Under the pieces are notes generated by a model that was not told the origin of the DNA, searched no databases, and saw only the letters and a program-made list of their open reading frames with translations. This document shows, piece after piece, positions 39,420-51,149 of a DNA stretch of 64,000 nucleotides. The position numbers and the translations under genes are program-made. Position 1 is the first letter of the stretch. Each line of letters opens with the position of its first letter. Source of the stretch: Leptoclinus maculatus (lineage: Eukaryota > Chordata > Actinopteri > Perciformes > Stichaeidae); assembly GCA_032191485.1 (NCBI GenBank), contig JAVDOI010000009.1:17465843-17529842 (forward strand), read 5' to 3'.

Positions 39420-39645
39420 TTGGTATTAACCAGTAACATATACACAATATTTACACCTCTCACCAAAGCTCACCCCCTTGAGTGTTATTAATACATTTAA
39501 ATTATTCAAATAGACCTTGTAGTTAGAGAGTAAGGCCCCTTTGAGTATGGGTATAGTATTTTCGAGCAGAAGTCTAAAAATCAAGATGTTATGGTCTGCA
39601 GTGTCGAATGCAGAACTGAGGTCCAGAAGTACTAACACACTTATT
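39420..39645 (-). mobile_element. LINE reverse-transcriptase scrap (L2/CR1-like)
   Basis: The minus-strand frame begins MLVLLDLSSAFDTADHNIL, the conserved RT motif with its catalytic-site aspartate region, followed by decayed sequence. A related stretch is found near 63530-63690, so both are parts of one dispersed repeat. Confidence 0.65.
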
Positions 39646-40648
39646 ATGCATATATATGTATTTATATCAGTGGCGGGCCGTGCATTTTATACCTGGGCCT
39701 TCAGTGCTGTCCTACTACAGTTGAATCACCTCCTAATAACCTCATTATGACGCCACAGCTACGGTTATTATTTGTTCGTATTCGTATTAAACCGCATCGT
39801 ATTAAACCGCATCTGTAAAATGCAGAAGCTTAAATTGTGGGAAATATAATGTTCTCTCGGTGGAGCCACTGCTCTCAACATGGCAACCCACCCAATGCTG
39901 TCTGACACGCCCACCATGGAAGAACAACATTGTACTCTGGTGATGCACGTGTGTTCTGGGAGGCGCGCTATGCTAAACTAGCTTAGCAGGAAAACAACAG
40001 CAGCACACACGCTACAAACTCTCCCCGCAGCGTTTAGCTGTTCCCTACTGATTCAAACAGGGCTAAAGCAATCGCCACACAATCCCCATTTCTCCAGACC
40101 ATAATTCTTGCTTTGTAAAAGAAAACAAAACCCCAAACAGAGAACCAAATGTCCGACCCTAACCCCTACAGGTTATTATTTGTTTTGTGTAAAAATGAAG
40201 CTCAACACCTATAAATAAACTGCAGAGTGCAGCTACATGAATACGCGCATGATGGGATGCTTCGTCATTAACGGACAATGCATATAGTCAAAATCAATGT
40301 AATTAACACAATGACAAGAACAAACTCACAAGAACCAGTCACATATATTTATATGAAAACAAAGCATGACAAACAATCCAGCAACACTGCAGCGCTAAAA
40401 CACGTATTCCGCCGCACACTGAAGAGCACGGTCCATTCAAATATTATTCACATCAGAGGGAACAATATTAACCATATCATAAAAACGACACCATAGACAA
40501 ATGAACACAGTAGTAACGCTACTGCAGATGTAAAAAAGCAAAAGCAGTTCACTTACCAAAGCTGCTGTTCACTTAAAGACAAAGTATATCCTCCTTTATT
40601 TGTTAATGAAGAGTTTAATGACGCGGTTGAACAGAACATCGGTCTGGT

Positions 40649-40894
40649 TCAGTTCCAGCCAGAGGTCCTCCTGCGAACGTGTTCGTTGAGTTGTAGATCC
40701 ACTCGGGTCTCAGCAAAAGTTTTCAAAAGCACCGTAGCTTGTAAGTGTCCTGCCGTGCTATGGTGTCGTGTTGCTGCCTTGGTTAGCCAACTCAGGTTAG
40801 CAAATCCAAACAGCTCCAAACACCAAGATTCCCAGCCGTGCAACGCTTCTCCGACGCTGTTAGCCAGGAATACTGTTACTACCTTATGAACCAT
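40649..40894 (-). pseudogene. hAT transposase N-terminal (TTF-type zinc finger) remnant
   Basis: The minus-strand frame has SWCLELFGFANLSWLTKAAT, H-x-S-T-AGHLQATVLLKTF and RVDLQLNEHVRR. This follows the LCF...W...G..DL.HL....H..S..H pattern of the TTF zinc-finger region that precedes hAT catalytic domains in vertebrates. It is truncated and not functional alone. Confidence 0.6.
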
Positions 40895-40906
40895 CCCGAC
40901 CCCTTA

Positions 40907-41917
40907 TGCTGCGTTCACACCAAACGCGGCGCGAATTCATCGCGCTGCAAATTCGCGTCCAACGCGCCGCCGGTCTCGCTGGGGACCATTTGTGTTCATT
41001 CGCGAGAATCGCGCTGGACGCGCTGGAGAGGGGGCGGGGCTTATCGCTCTGAAATCCCTAAACTGTCCGCCATTAACCATGGAAAAAATAACCTCTATTT
41101 CTGCTTAGTACGGTGTTGTGGAAGTCCCAGATATCACGGGAAACTAAACGCCATCATGTCTGGGTTAATAACATTGTCCAGAGGAGCTCCGTGGATTGTA
41201 TCGAGATGTATTCACTGTGTCTAGCAAGCCACACGTCCGCTGTTTACTACGGCTGTATGAGCCCCAAATAAACTGATTTGGCTGTGATTTAACTGCAATA
41301 AACCGACAAAAGGGGACTCCGAAATAACTACCTAATGATGCCGATTTGTCTGAATTCATGTTTTGTTAGTTCTCTCCGCAAGACGACAAGCAAATAACTT
41401 TTAAAATACTTGTTTTCTCAATGGAGCTCGGATGGATCGGTGCTAGGCTATGGTAACATGGTAGCAGCTCCATCAACACTCACAATAACGTCATCTAGAC
41501 GTAAATACGGCAGCGTCTTTTTCAATGTTTGTACCATCTGGTTTACACACACACACATTTATACACATAGTTTGGTCCGGTCTCTATTGATATGAGGTAT
41601 CGTAGAGCTCCGGGTGAACACAGACGGCTCCGGTATTTATTTCCTGATTCAGCAACGGCAGGAAGTCAGTGATGACAGGGGAAACATCTCAACGCTGATA
41701 GGCTATCGCGCCACAGCGTCACGCGTTTTTTTCGCAGAAGTTCAAATATTTCAACTTCGGCGTTTTGGCGTTTGACGCGATTCGCGTCCATCGCGCCGCA
41801 AATTCGCGTCCATCGCGCCGCGCCAACGCAGATTTGCGTCACTCCAGTCTCATCGCGTCTGTGCATAGACTTTGTATGTAATCTCGACGCAAATTCGCGT
41901 TTGGTGTGAACGCAGCA
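40907..41917. mobile_element. Harbinger-like non-autonomous element (TGCTGCGTTCACACC ends)
   Basis: The termini TGCTGCGTTCACACCAAACG and CGTTTGGTGTGAACGCAGCA are near-perfect inverted repeats. TTA is duplicated on each side (40904-40906 and 41918-41920), the 3-bp TWA duplication typical of PIF/Harbinger elements. The ends are rich in CGCG and AATTCGCG sub-repeats. It carries no transposase. It is nested in hAT copy C. Confidence 0.8.
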
Positions 41918-41920
41918 TTA

Positions 41921-42335
41921 GGTTGTCTGGGACTGGTCTACTTTCGAACTAAACATGGAGAAGCAGCGTTCAGTTTTTCTGCTCCAAATATCTGGAACAA
42001 AGTCCCAGAAAGCTGCAGGTCTGCTGAGACCCTCAGCTCCTTTAAATCAAGATTGAAGACTTTTCTGTTTGCTGCTGCCTTTAATTGAACCATTTTCAAG
42101 GATATTATTCAATCTCCTGCATTTCTGCATTTTACTACTGTATTTTATTTCTTACACTGCTTTTTAATGTTTTAATGACTGTTTTTAATGTTTCAATGAA
42201 TGTTCTTAATTGTTTTAAAATCTCCTTTTCTTTTGCCTTATGTTTTGATGCTTTTATTGGTTTTATGTGAAGCACTTTGAATGACCTTGTTGTTGAAATG
42301 TGCTATACAAATAAACTTGCCTTGCCTTGCCTTCG
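41921..42335 (+). mobile_element. L2-like LINE 3' end with CTTGC tail
   Basis: The frame has KHGEAAFSFSAPNIWNKVPE, then SAETLSSFKSRLKTFLFAAA and a stop, the usual ORF2 C-terminus. The 3' UTR ends GCACTTTGAATGACC...GTGCTATACAAATAAA and a (CTTGC)n tail. It adjoins the Harbinger-like element and lies within hAT copy C. Confidence 0.85.
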
Positions 42336-43644
42336 TAGTTGCTGGACTGAAAGTGGCGCACAAATCCTTTTGGCTGGGTCAGGGCTGATGTCCAGCTTTT
42401 CTTGAAATATCCTTCTCGAGAAATCCGTTTCTCCTCCTCCTTCAGCCATTGAGTGTTAAAAAAACAAAGCTTCACCAAGCAAAACACTAAAAACGTCATG
42501 TCAATGTCATAACTTCTTACATATCTTTCAACTTGAACTCTTACTACTACTACTAAGTTTTGCTAGCTAGCTTCAGTTTCACAACAGTCACGCTAGCCCA
42601 CTGACCAATCACGGCGCACGTTACTGCTGACGTACTTGTAGGCCACCTAGAAGGCTCTGACATGTCAAAGAATACGCCCAACATGTCAATCTAAAAATCT
42701 GATCGGTTGAAGACTATGACAATCAACAATATCGTCCCCATTTACTTAAACTGCAAATGGATTCCTGCAGGCTTCAGGCCTCTCTTCTTACCTAGAGACA
42801 TAGGGGCTGAATCTGATTGGATAAAAGCTCTACTTAAAACAAGCTGCACTGGAAGCAGAGCAACTGAGGAAGACAGTAGCTGTGCAATGAGAAAATAAGC
42901 TAATGGGAAAAATAATTAAAATACATCTGGTGTATTTATGAAAAATTATTAAATTACAAAATTGCTATAACTTTGTGATTCTGTTTAGGCTAGCAGAGAA
43001 GGCTTTGCTGGCCCTGACGGCCCACCACTGATATATATCATGTTATTTTCAACGGTTTACACAGATGAAAAAAAAACGAGGGAACTCAGAAAAACTATCC
43101 TGGCAAAACCTTTTTTTTTCACCCGTTCTTAAGTCATAAACACAGGAGAGAAAATGATTTAGATCAGACTTAGAACATAGATCACCAGAATTTGTTTCTC
43201 ACTTTCTTTCACGGCTTTCGTATTAAACTGTACCCAAAAAAACACAAACAATATCACAGATGGCATAAATCATTTTTCAGCCTGATAAAAAGTGAAGTTG
43301 TCCAAGAGGACTACAACATTTTGTGCTAATCCCTGTCGATAAATGCTAATGTGGTAATACTGAGTGGGTTATCGATTGTCCGGGGCACGATCTGCCTCTC
43401 AACCACGCCAGCTTCCTCTGAGTGATCAGCTGAGCCAACTCATCTGGATCTTTTACCATTAACTTTGCTGGAGAGATAAAGTTTGCTGGAGAATATCAGA
43501 GCCGCTGCTTCACTCCAGGGAAATCAGAGCAGGCCTGGTCTGGGTCAGAGCAGAAGAGTGTGGGAAAGGATAGATCCTCGATAAGCCCACTCCCTCTCTG
43601 GGTCCTCAGGCAGTGCTCGCCTGGTCGTTCTCTCTCACACACGC

Positions 43645-43649
<5 letters not shown>

Positions 43650-43722
<73 letters not shown>
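43650..43722. repeat. (AC)n microsatellite, about 36 copies
   Basis: A near-perfect AC tract flanked by CTCTCTC words on both sides. Confidence 0.95.
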
Positions 43723-43725
<3 letters not shown>

Positions 43726-44536
43726 CTCACACACATGTAAACACAACAAACGCGTGCTGAAACATAAGCTACATGGTACCAAAGTCTCTTTCCCTGCAAA
43801 CAGCAGGGCCTCCTCCACACTGAGCCACTGCCTGCCTGTTCACAGACATTCAGCACTACTTGTTCACGGCTCTGCCTCAAGACAACAAACGGCCCTTCAG
43901 CACCAGGCCAAGGCTAGAGAACAGATTAACAGATAAACCTGAGCCCACTGCCGACACTTCTAACCTCGGTACCTAAATCCTCTTCTAAGCTGTGGTCAAA
44001 TCAAGCGTATTTGTATAGCTCCTATCACACAGGTCTCATATTGTAACATCATAACCACTGTATGTATATCACGTCATATACCTCCACTACTATCATACAC
44101 ATGTCGTGGTAAAGAATTTAGTTATTGACCTCATTACATAAACATATCCTAAAGTACAGTGAGATTTCAGACTTAAGAAGTGTCTTAAGTGATGCTCAAG
44201 GAGTCAGCAAAGGGCTGGAGAAACATCAAGGGAGCTAAAGGCCACTCTCGAATAAGGCCAGAGGTTAGCCCCCCCCCCCCATATACAACCACCTGTTATC
44301 ACGTAAACAACGTTCCATTCTTAGGTCCCGTGATAACAGGGTTTAATTCATAATTCATAATAACATCCTCACAAATTTAGATGATGTAGATTTGTCCTGT
44401 TTGTTTTCAAGAAATTATTTTTAATGTAGAGCTGAGTGGGGGGGGTTGACAGTCAAGCAGTCGCCACGTGCTGCCATTTGGAGGCGCCAAAGTGTTGAGT
44501 TGAGCTGAAAATGTTGCACTTACACAGTGTTCAGCA

Positions 44537-44592
44537 CATACATACACACACACACACACACACACGTACACACACACGCACACACACACACA
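44537..44592. repeat. Interrupted (AC)n microsatellite
   Basis: AC repeats broken by GT and GC dinucleotides. Confidence 0.9.
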
Positions 44593-45620
44593 GATTATTG
44601 CAACAGGTCATGCCGGTCAGAGACCAGTGTATTAGCCAATGATAGTGCCCAAGTTAGCACAGATCCCTCAGACCTACACTAGTAGGCTTTTCTAAATTGT
44701 AGCTGTAGAAATGCTCAATGAAAACAGGTCATATGCTGCAGGTACATACAGTATTTTGAATCAGCTTTGTTGTATGTGTTTACTTTTGGTTATTTGGTGA
44801 TTAAATCTTAACATAATCTAACTAATCTAAGTTTTTTCTTCATTGTTTATCTGCTGATTATTTTCTTGATTAATCAATACATTTCGGTCTTTAAATGTGC
44901 AGTAAAATAGCGAAGAAATCATAATGGGATTCAGTTGACTTAATCAAATCCAATCAATCACTGCAAAGAATTCAGTTTTATTCACACAACTGAGAGTACA
45001 GGACAATTATAATGCATAGTGCATTATATCATTTCAGTTCAAAGCATAATTTTATTACAGTAACAATTGGTGGTTTTCTCCCAAGATGTACAACTTTTCC
45101 TTCAAGGTGAGATTTCAGCCCATTGTCATTCCCAGGGCGCCAAACACCAGCGCTTTGTCACGCCCCTCACCGTCCTTTAGCGTCTGCATGAGACGCATCA
45201 GGCTTTCAAGTGTCTACATTCTAAACTCATCATGGGGCATTATTATACTCTCAGAGAAATGCTCGAGTTTGATGATGTAGCACAGAGGTCTGCAACCTTT
45301 ACTATCCAAAGAGCCATTTTGCCCTATTTTTCACCAAATAAAATTTGTCTGGAGCCGCAAAAGCTATTTGATATCACAGCTTATAAAGTTTTATTTATAG
45401 TTATATTATATATACAAAAACTATAGTTTGTTGTATTTATGAAAGTATTGAACAAGAATAAAGACAATTCTTGACATTTTATTGCTATTTTACCTGTTAT
45501 AACATTATAACAAGAGAAAAAAACTTGAGAAATCGCTCTTTTTCGCTCATCTCCAGCGTGATACTTTTCAGCAAATGCTGTGTGTTTGTTCTGGAAGTGT
45601 CTTTCAACATTACATTTTTT

Positions 45621-46817
45621 CAGTGGCGGGCCGTGCATTTTATACCTGGGCCTTCACTGCTGTCCTGCAGCTGAAACACAGCTACGAGAGTGCGTCTCCT
45701 CTCTGCTCTGACTGCAGCTGGGACTGCTGCTCGAGGCTGCTGTGAGAGTACCTGCCTGTGTGTGCTTTGGGGCGGCTCACGGCAGCCCCCGCTGCACGTT
45801 CACGACAGTGCAGAATGTACGTGCTTTCATGTCAGAGTCAAAATACCAGAAAAGTCTCTAACAACACCAGAAAAAGTCGCTAGATTTGTCACTAGTAGCT
45901 TTTGACAAAAAAAGTCGCCATGGAAAGTCGCCAGATTTAGCGAGAAAGTCGCCAAGTTGCCAACACTGCCACCGGCTAAATATGTCCCCAGAGCAACCTT
46001 GGACGTAACAATAGTTCCTATCACATATAAAACCAAATAAAAATCCATCTTCATAAAAACAAGTTACAAATAATAATATACAAAAAAGCATATTAAAGCT
46101 ACTGCAGATATAAAAACAAGAGCAGTTAACTTAACCTAGCTGTTGTTCACTTAAAGACAAAGTCCATTCTCCTTTCTTTGTTAATAAAGAGTTTAATCTC
46201 ACGGTTGTTCAGTACATCCGTGCGTTTTAGTTCCAGTAAGAAGTCCTTCTCGATTCATGGACGCCAGTGAAGACAGTCGAGCCTCCCCAGTTGTATTTCC
46301 TGAATACGTTTTAATGCGTTTGAGGGCTGAAAATGTCCGCTCGACAGAGGCAGCAGATATTGGGATTGTCACCGCCCAACATGTCACGCTAGCCCACTGA
46401 CCAATCACGTACTTGTAGGCCAGCTAGCAGGCTCTGACATGTCAAAGAATACACCCAACATGTCAAACTAAAGATCTGATTGGTTGAACACTATGACAAT
46501 CAACAATATCGTCCCCATTCACTTAAACTGCAAAGGGATTCACTTGTGAGTCTGCAGGCCTCAGGCCTCTCTTCTTACCTAGAGACACAGAGGTGAAATC
46601 TGATTGGATAAAATCTCTACTTAAAACAAGCTGCACTGGAAGCAGAGCAACTGAGGAAGACAGTAGCTGTGCAATGAGAAAATAAGATAATGGGAAAAAT
46701 ATTTTTATAAATTATAATACATTTATGAAAAGTTATTAAATTATAAAATAGCTATAACTTTGTGATTCTGTCTAGGCAGCAGAGAAGGCCTTGAAGGCCC
46801 TGCCGGCTCACCACCAC
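45621..46817 (-). mobile_element. hAT copy D (CAGTGGCGGGC family)
   Basis: It begins CAGTGGCGGGCCGTGC; the right tip is degraded (CCGGCTCACCACCAC). It retains a hATC reading frame. Its left half shares the AAAGTCGCC/CAAGTTGCCAAC segment with copies E and F. Confidence 0.75.
46199..46408 (-). pseudogene. hATC dimerisation domain of copy D transposase
   Basis: The minus-strand frame contains TIPISAASVERTFSALKRIK, then TYSGNTTGEARLSSLASM, the conserved hAT C-terminal dimerisation region. The upstream catalytic domain is deleted, so only this 69-codon piece is left. Confidence 0.8.
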
Positions 46818-47157
46818 ACAGCGGTAATAATAATAGGATGTGATGCACATTTTAGTTGACAAACTATTACATTTTTTTTTATTTTGGCGGCGTGTCCAGC
46901 GGCGTTATCAGCCCTACGGAGCGGCCGTCTGAAGTCACGGTTAGAGGCTTTGAGGAGGACTTTCTTTTTCTTCTTATTGTTTCTTAACTATTGTGAAGTC
47001 CACACACATAAACTATAAAGGAACTAAACATTGATTACTCTCCAGAACGACAGACTTCAGTCACCAGCAGAGCTACGAGTGAGAGACATGTGTTGACCTC
47101 ATTCATTGATCCATAATCTAGTACACTTTTATTTGTAAATGTTGATTTTAAAGTAAA

Positions 47158-47166
<9 letters not shown>

Positions 47167-47202
<36 letters not shown>
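47167..47202. repeat. (GA)n microsatellite
   Basis: About 18 perfect GA repeats. Confidence 0.95.
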
Positions 47203-47204
<2 letters not shown>

Positions 47205-47989
47205 TCTAGAGCAAGACCCGCAGCTTGTAACTAAGTCTGAAAAAAACTTTCCACGAAATGTGTCTGTTTGAGTTCATAGAGGAAGGTCTTAAGTATCAAA
47301 CACGACCTTTCATTATTAAAGACTACTTTATTACTCTGTCGTATTTTTTAAACTAAGCAACCAATCTACTTCCTGTTTACACCGGCACCATCATACCCAG
47401 TGTACGTGAATAGTCACGTGATATTCGTTTTCAGGCGTTTAAGTCTGGATGGAGATCATTTAGAAAACGATGCTGAAACGCCGGACTGAGATCGTTTTCG
47501 TGTTAAAACAGAGTTTTAGTGTGGATGTAGCCCCAGGGAGCCGCAACAGAGGGGCTGAAGAGCCGCATGCGGCTCCGGAGCCGCGAGTTGCCGCGGGTTA
47601 TTTGAAGTCCAACTATTATTAATTTCGTAACCCTAAAAAAGTACCTCTGGCCAAGTTGTTATAAGAATGATTTTTTTGGCCCAGACATAGCAGAATAAAG
47701 ATCTGTCCAAACAGTTATGCAGTAAGAGACTGTTAACAGCGCTTAATAAGCAAGTCAGAGCATATCGACTGCAGCTGTGAGCCTCCACTATAACTTTAGG
47801 CAGGTTATAGTTGTTTTCTGTTTTATTAATGCTCTGCAGGTCGTATGGAGAACCTTTAAATATTTAATAAAACAGCCACACAGTTTATCTATCCCTAAAA
47901 CCTTTATGCACTTAATATCATGTATTGTATGTTTGTGCTTTCTTTACTTAATGTTGTAATGTTGTTTATTCATATTGTAATTCTACTAC

Positions 47990-48195
47990 TGCTGCCTCTG
48001 TCGACTGTATAAACAAGGTTACGTATATTATATTCCACATCTGTTCTTCCTGTAAGAGGGATCCCTCCTCTGTGGCTCGACCTGAGAATCCATCAAGTTT
48101 TTCTGGGGATAGAAGGTGTCATGTTGTACAGAATGTGAAGATGTCTGAGACAAATTAGTGATTTTGGGGTGTATTAATAAAACTGGCTTGGCTTG
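47990..48195 (+). mobile_element. 5'-truncated LINE 3' end (L2/Rex-like)
   Basis: The order TCTTCCTGTAAGAGGGATCC, TTTTTCTGGGGATA, GACAAATTAGTGATTTTGGG and AATAAAACTGGCTTGGCTTG matches fish LINE 3' UTRs, with a short CTTGG tail. Confidence 0.5.
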
Positions 48196-48199
48196 AGAC

Positions 48200-50980
48200 T
48201 GAAAAGGGATGACGAAGAACTGTGAGTTCCTGTGCTGTGGCTCTCTTCCTCAGGCAAACACTGATAAATACATTGTATGTCCAGCTCATATATACCAGCA
48301 TTTACACTCTCCCATCAACTTGACTGCTGAGCCATGTGGAGACAGGGCCTACACCTCCTGCGCATCACTGTATCACTGTAATTGCCATGCGAGCCTGCTC
48401 TCTGTGTCTCTCTCCAGCTTAGAGCCTGTGCTCAGTGTCTCCACAGTAAAACCCACACCGCACTACAAGCCACAAACCAGCAGATGAAAGGAGGGTTATT
48501 GCGTGCTTAAAAAAAACACATCATTGCTCCGGGCGAAGCCGACGCTTGTCTGAATCAAATTGCCACAGACACTGATCCTTAACATGTTGCATGCCTGAGC
48601 GAATTGCTGATCAAGTTTGGCTTTGACCTCAAAGAGCAGAGCTTGTAATCATATTGTTGGACCTCTGGGCCGATGGCTCAAACCCTTAACGTTTCTCAAA
48701 CACATTTCAAAGTCTCGAGACAAGTGGTGCTCTTAAGAAGGTGTCGGCTTTCTGCCTTTATCGATCAGCGGACATGATGTATGAAAGCCCTGTCATCCTG
48801 TTGCTAGGTGTTTCAGCTTTTAATGCACTTATTACAGGGCTCTCCCTGGCTGTCAGACCAATGGAAGCTCTGTGAAGTGATCTCTCGCCAACAAAGCAAA
48901 CACTTCACCGATGCACAATCTCCGCACTATTAAAAGCGTTCGATCTGGAGGCATTTCATGTTCTCACAGTTGTTGCTAATGATTTGTCAGGCACTTTGTA
49001 AAGGCTGCGACAAGCATGTTTACATTTTAAACATTCTGCGGCAAGCAGGAGTCCTGAAAGGAGACTGCATTTTATTTCCATGATATTATGTGTCCTTCTC
49101 TATTGCTTTGAAGTTTATATATAGGCCGAGCTTCGCGAGGGATAAAACAGACCAGTGCTACTGTCTCCCATGGAATAAAGTGCACTCTTGTGTGCTAGAA
49201 CAGATCAAAGTTATGTGAGAGCTGTCACTTCTCTGTAGTCCACATCCATGCTGAGCATCAGATGGAGAGAAACCTTTTTTTCTAAACACACGCATTGAAA
49301 ACCACCCAGTTGTTTGTTGATGGAGCTGTCAGACAAAGTAAAAAAGTGTGAATTGGCCAAACATGATTGTGCGGTGCTCTTTTGGAGCATTGGCTTTCAT
49401 GTGCTCTTTTTATTGCTCCAGTGAGGGCCAGGCCACCAGCACGGACTCCACCTCAGTAGAAACGAAAAATGTGAGGAAATATGTGTTAAAACAGCAACAC
49501 AAATCACATCACAGCGTATGTATCTGCCACTTCCATATCCCATCATAGCTTTTCAGGGTGCGTGCATGTCAGTGAACACACTGGCGCTTCTCCACACTCA
49601 AGTCAACATTGTACCCTTGTACCCATTGTAAACCTTGTACCTCAAAATATGTTGATTTGGTAGGGTTAAAGTTTACCTGGTCGTCTTCAGGTTGGCAAAA
49701 TGCTACCCTTCTCCAGATAAACTCAGAAGGGTTGGCAAGCAAAAAGCAACCCTGAAAATGTGATATGTTGGAGATAGGAGCTTTCCATCCGACAGTGCTG
49801 ATGATTGAGCGTCCTGGGTGTGAGACAGCCTAGGCTCCGGGGTGGAGATAGACCTCTCTGCTATCCCAGGTTGTCAGTCTCACTGCTCCCAGCTCCATAA
49901 ATAAAGGATGGTGCATTCACCCCAACTGCCCCCCCCCCCCCGCCCCCCCCATCTCTCTCTCAGAGCTGGCTGGACGCTTTTCGCTCAGAGTCACAGGGCC
50001 GCATATATGCCGCTTGTCATTTTAAGTGCAGAGGGGGGGGGGGGGGGGGGGGTAACTGCACAGGGAGGAGAGAAACAGAGCTGGCCCATGCGTCGATTCC
50101 ATGGACTTCATAACCACTGAGTAAACACAAAGCTGCTGGCCCGTGACTCTGAATGCTGAACCTTATGCCACATCGTAAAATGACAGAATGATACGTACGG
50201 CTTCATGGGAAGCAGAACAAAGACACATCTCCAAAGGATTGTTTTCCCACAGTGTCACGCTTGGCCAAAGTTATCTGCAGCCAATCACAGCAATAATGTG
50301 GTTTCTACTCTGCCGGTTTTCCCTAAGAGCAGATTTGGAAAGATTGTTTTAATCATACTCGTAATAGCCACAGTGTACACTATGCAAATAATATCTCAAT
50401 CAAATAGATTGGATTTTCTTCCACCTGATGTACCACTGGCCAACTCTGGAGCTGTGCTGCATGTGGCTGTGATTTAAGGGGGCTGGGATATGGATGGAGG
50501 GATGAGTGGAGGGAAAGCAGAAATACACAGCCTGCCTAGGGATTGTTTCTGGTCACTGGTTCAGGTCCCTTGCTGCTGATGCCCTCTGTCAAGTTGTTGA
50601 GATGCAGTGTGAGATGCAGCTCAGATACTGAGACAGAGGAATACACAGATTGCACACAAATCCTCCCAGCCTCTCTCTCTGTCTCCCTCTCTCACACACA
50701 CATTTGTGCATACAGAAACACAGTGGAAAATTTAAACTTGCTTCTCCCTCTCTCTAAGGCTCTCCTTTTCTCTTTATCTGCCTCTGCTTGTTGGTGGATG
50801 TGCTGCTGCTTCCTCACAAGATTACTAGGCAGACTGTGATCTTACAATGCAGTAGTGTTTCTAGTCCTACCAGAATGCCACCGTACTGCAATGTAACTGA
50901 ATCACTTCATGTTTTTTGTTGCCAAAATAATGCAAATAATGACCGAATGTCCATCACAGGTTTCTAGTGCTTTAACACCT
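48200..50980. other. Intergenic sequence, low repeat content, possible conserved non-coding DNA
   Basis: From about 48500 to 49120 the sequence lacks recognisable repeats, has balanced composition and contains long unbroken motif-rich text. Reading frames here have no domains. Polymorphic C and G runs occur near 49927-49950 and 50033-50052. Conservation cannot be judged from one sequence. Confidence 0.3.
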
Positions 50981-50984
50981 AACC

Positions 50985-51140
50985 TGTTTGATCTGGTTAA
51001 AACGAACTCAGGTCTGTTTGCCCTCTTAGTACGGTTTGTTTGGGCTGGTGCATCAAACCCTGGTCTGGACCAAACAACTAAACAGAGACTGCTTGAAAAT
51101 GTTGGTCTCGGTCCGCTTCCATATGGACTCTGGTGTATTT
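50985..51140. mobile_element. Fragment of a fish MITE with GGTCTGGACCAAAC-type motifs
   Basis: The phrases CTGGTTAAAACGAACTCAGG, GTACGGTTTGTTTGGGC, CTGGTCTGGACCAAAC and TTGGTCTCGGTCCGCTTCC are the typical order of a common teleost non-autonomous element. The outer ends are not clear. Confidence 0.45.
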
Positions 51141-51149
51141 CTTCATAAA

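Larger units (their letters stand above)
39668..43030 (-). mobile_element. hAT copy C, carrying nested elements
   Basis: It begins CAGTGGCGGGCCGTGC and ends ACGGCCCACCACTG, flanked by ATTTATAT on the left and ATATATAT on the right, a seven-of-eight target duplication. It is the longest complete copy because a Harbinger-like element (40907-41917) and a LINE end (41921-42335) sit inside it. It keeps a piece of transposase N-terminus at 40649-40894, but the middle and the hATC end are deleted: the N-terminal piece joins directly to sequence that in copy D follows the stop codon. Confidence 0.75.
43040..45280. other. Intergenic sequence with microsatellites
   Basis: No gene is supported. It contains (AC)n tracts and a short poly-C run (about 44269-44280). 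Confidence 0.4.
45283..47592. mobile_element. hAT-type element with CAGAGGTCTGCAACC start, hosting copy D
   Basis: The left end CAGAGGTCTGCAACC, followed by AAAGAGCCATTTTGCC and GGAGCCGCAAAAGC, is echoed in inverse by the right end (GGAGCCGCAACAGAGGGGC, AGCCGCATGCGGCTCC, CCGCGAGTTGC). These are the edge phrases of a common fish hAT family. Its interior is occupied by hAT copy D and other repetitive sequence. The target duplication cannot be verified because the right tip has decayed. Confidence 0.6.

Noticed and set aside
50205..50477. 90-codon frame with a hydrophobic stretch (IVLIILVIATVY)
   Set aside because: One membrane-like segment only, no splice logic or family; likely chance.
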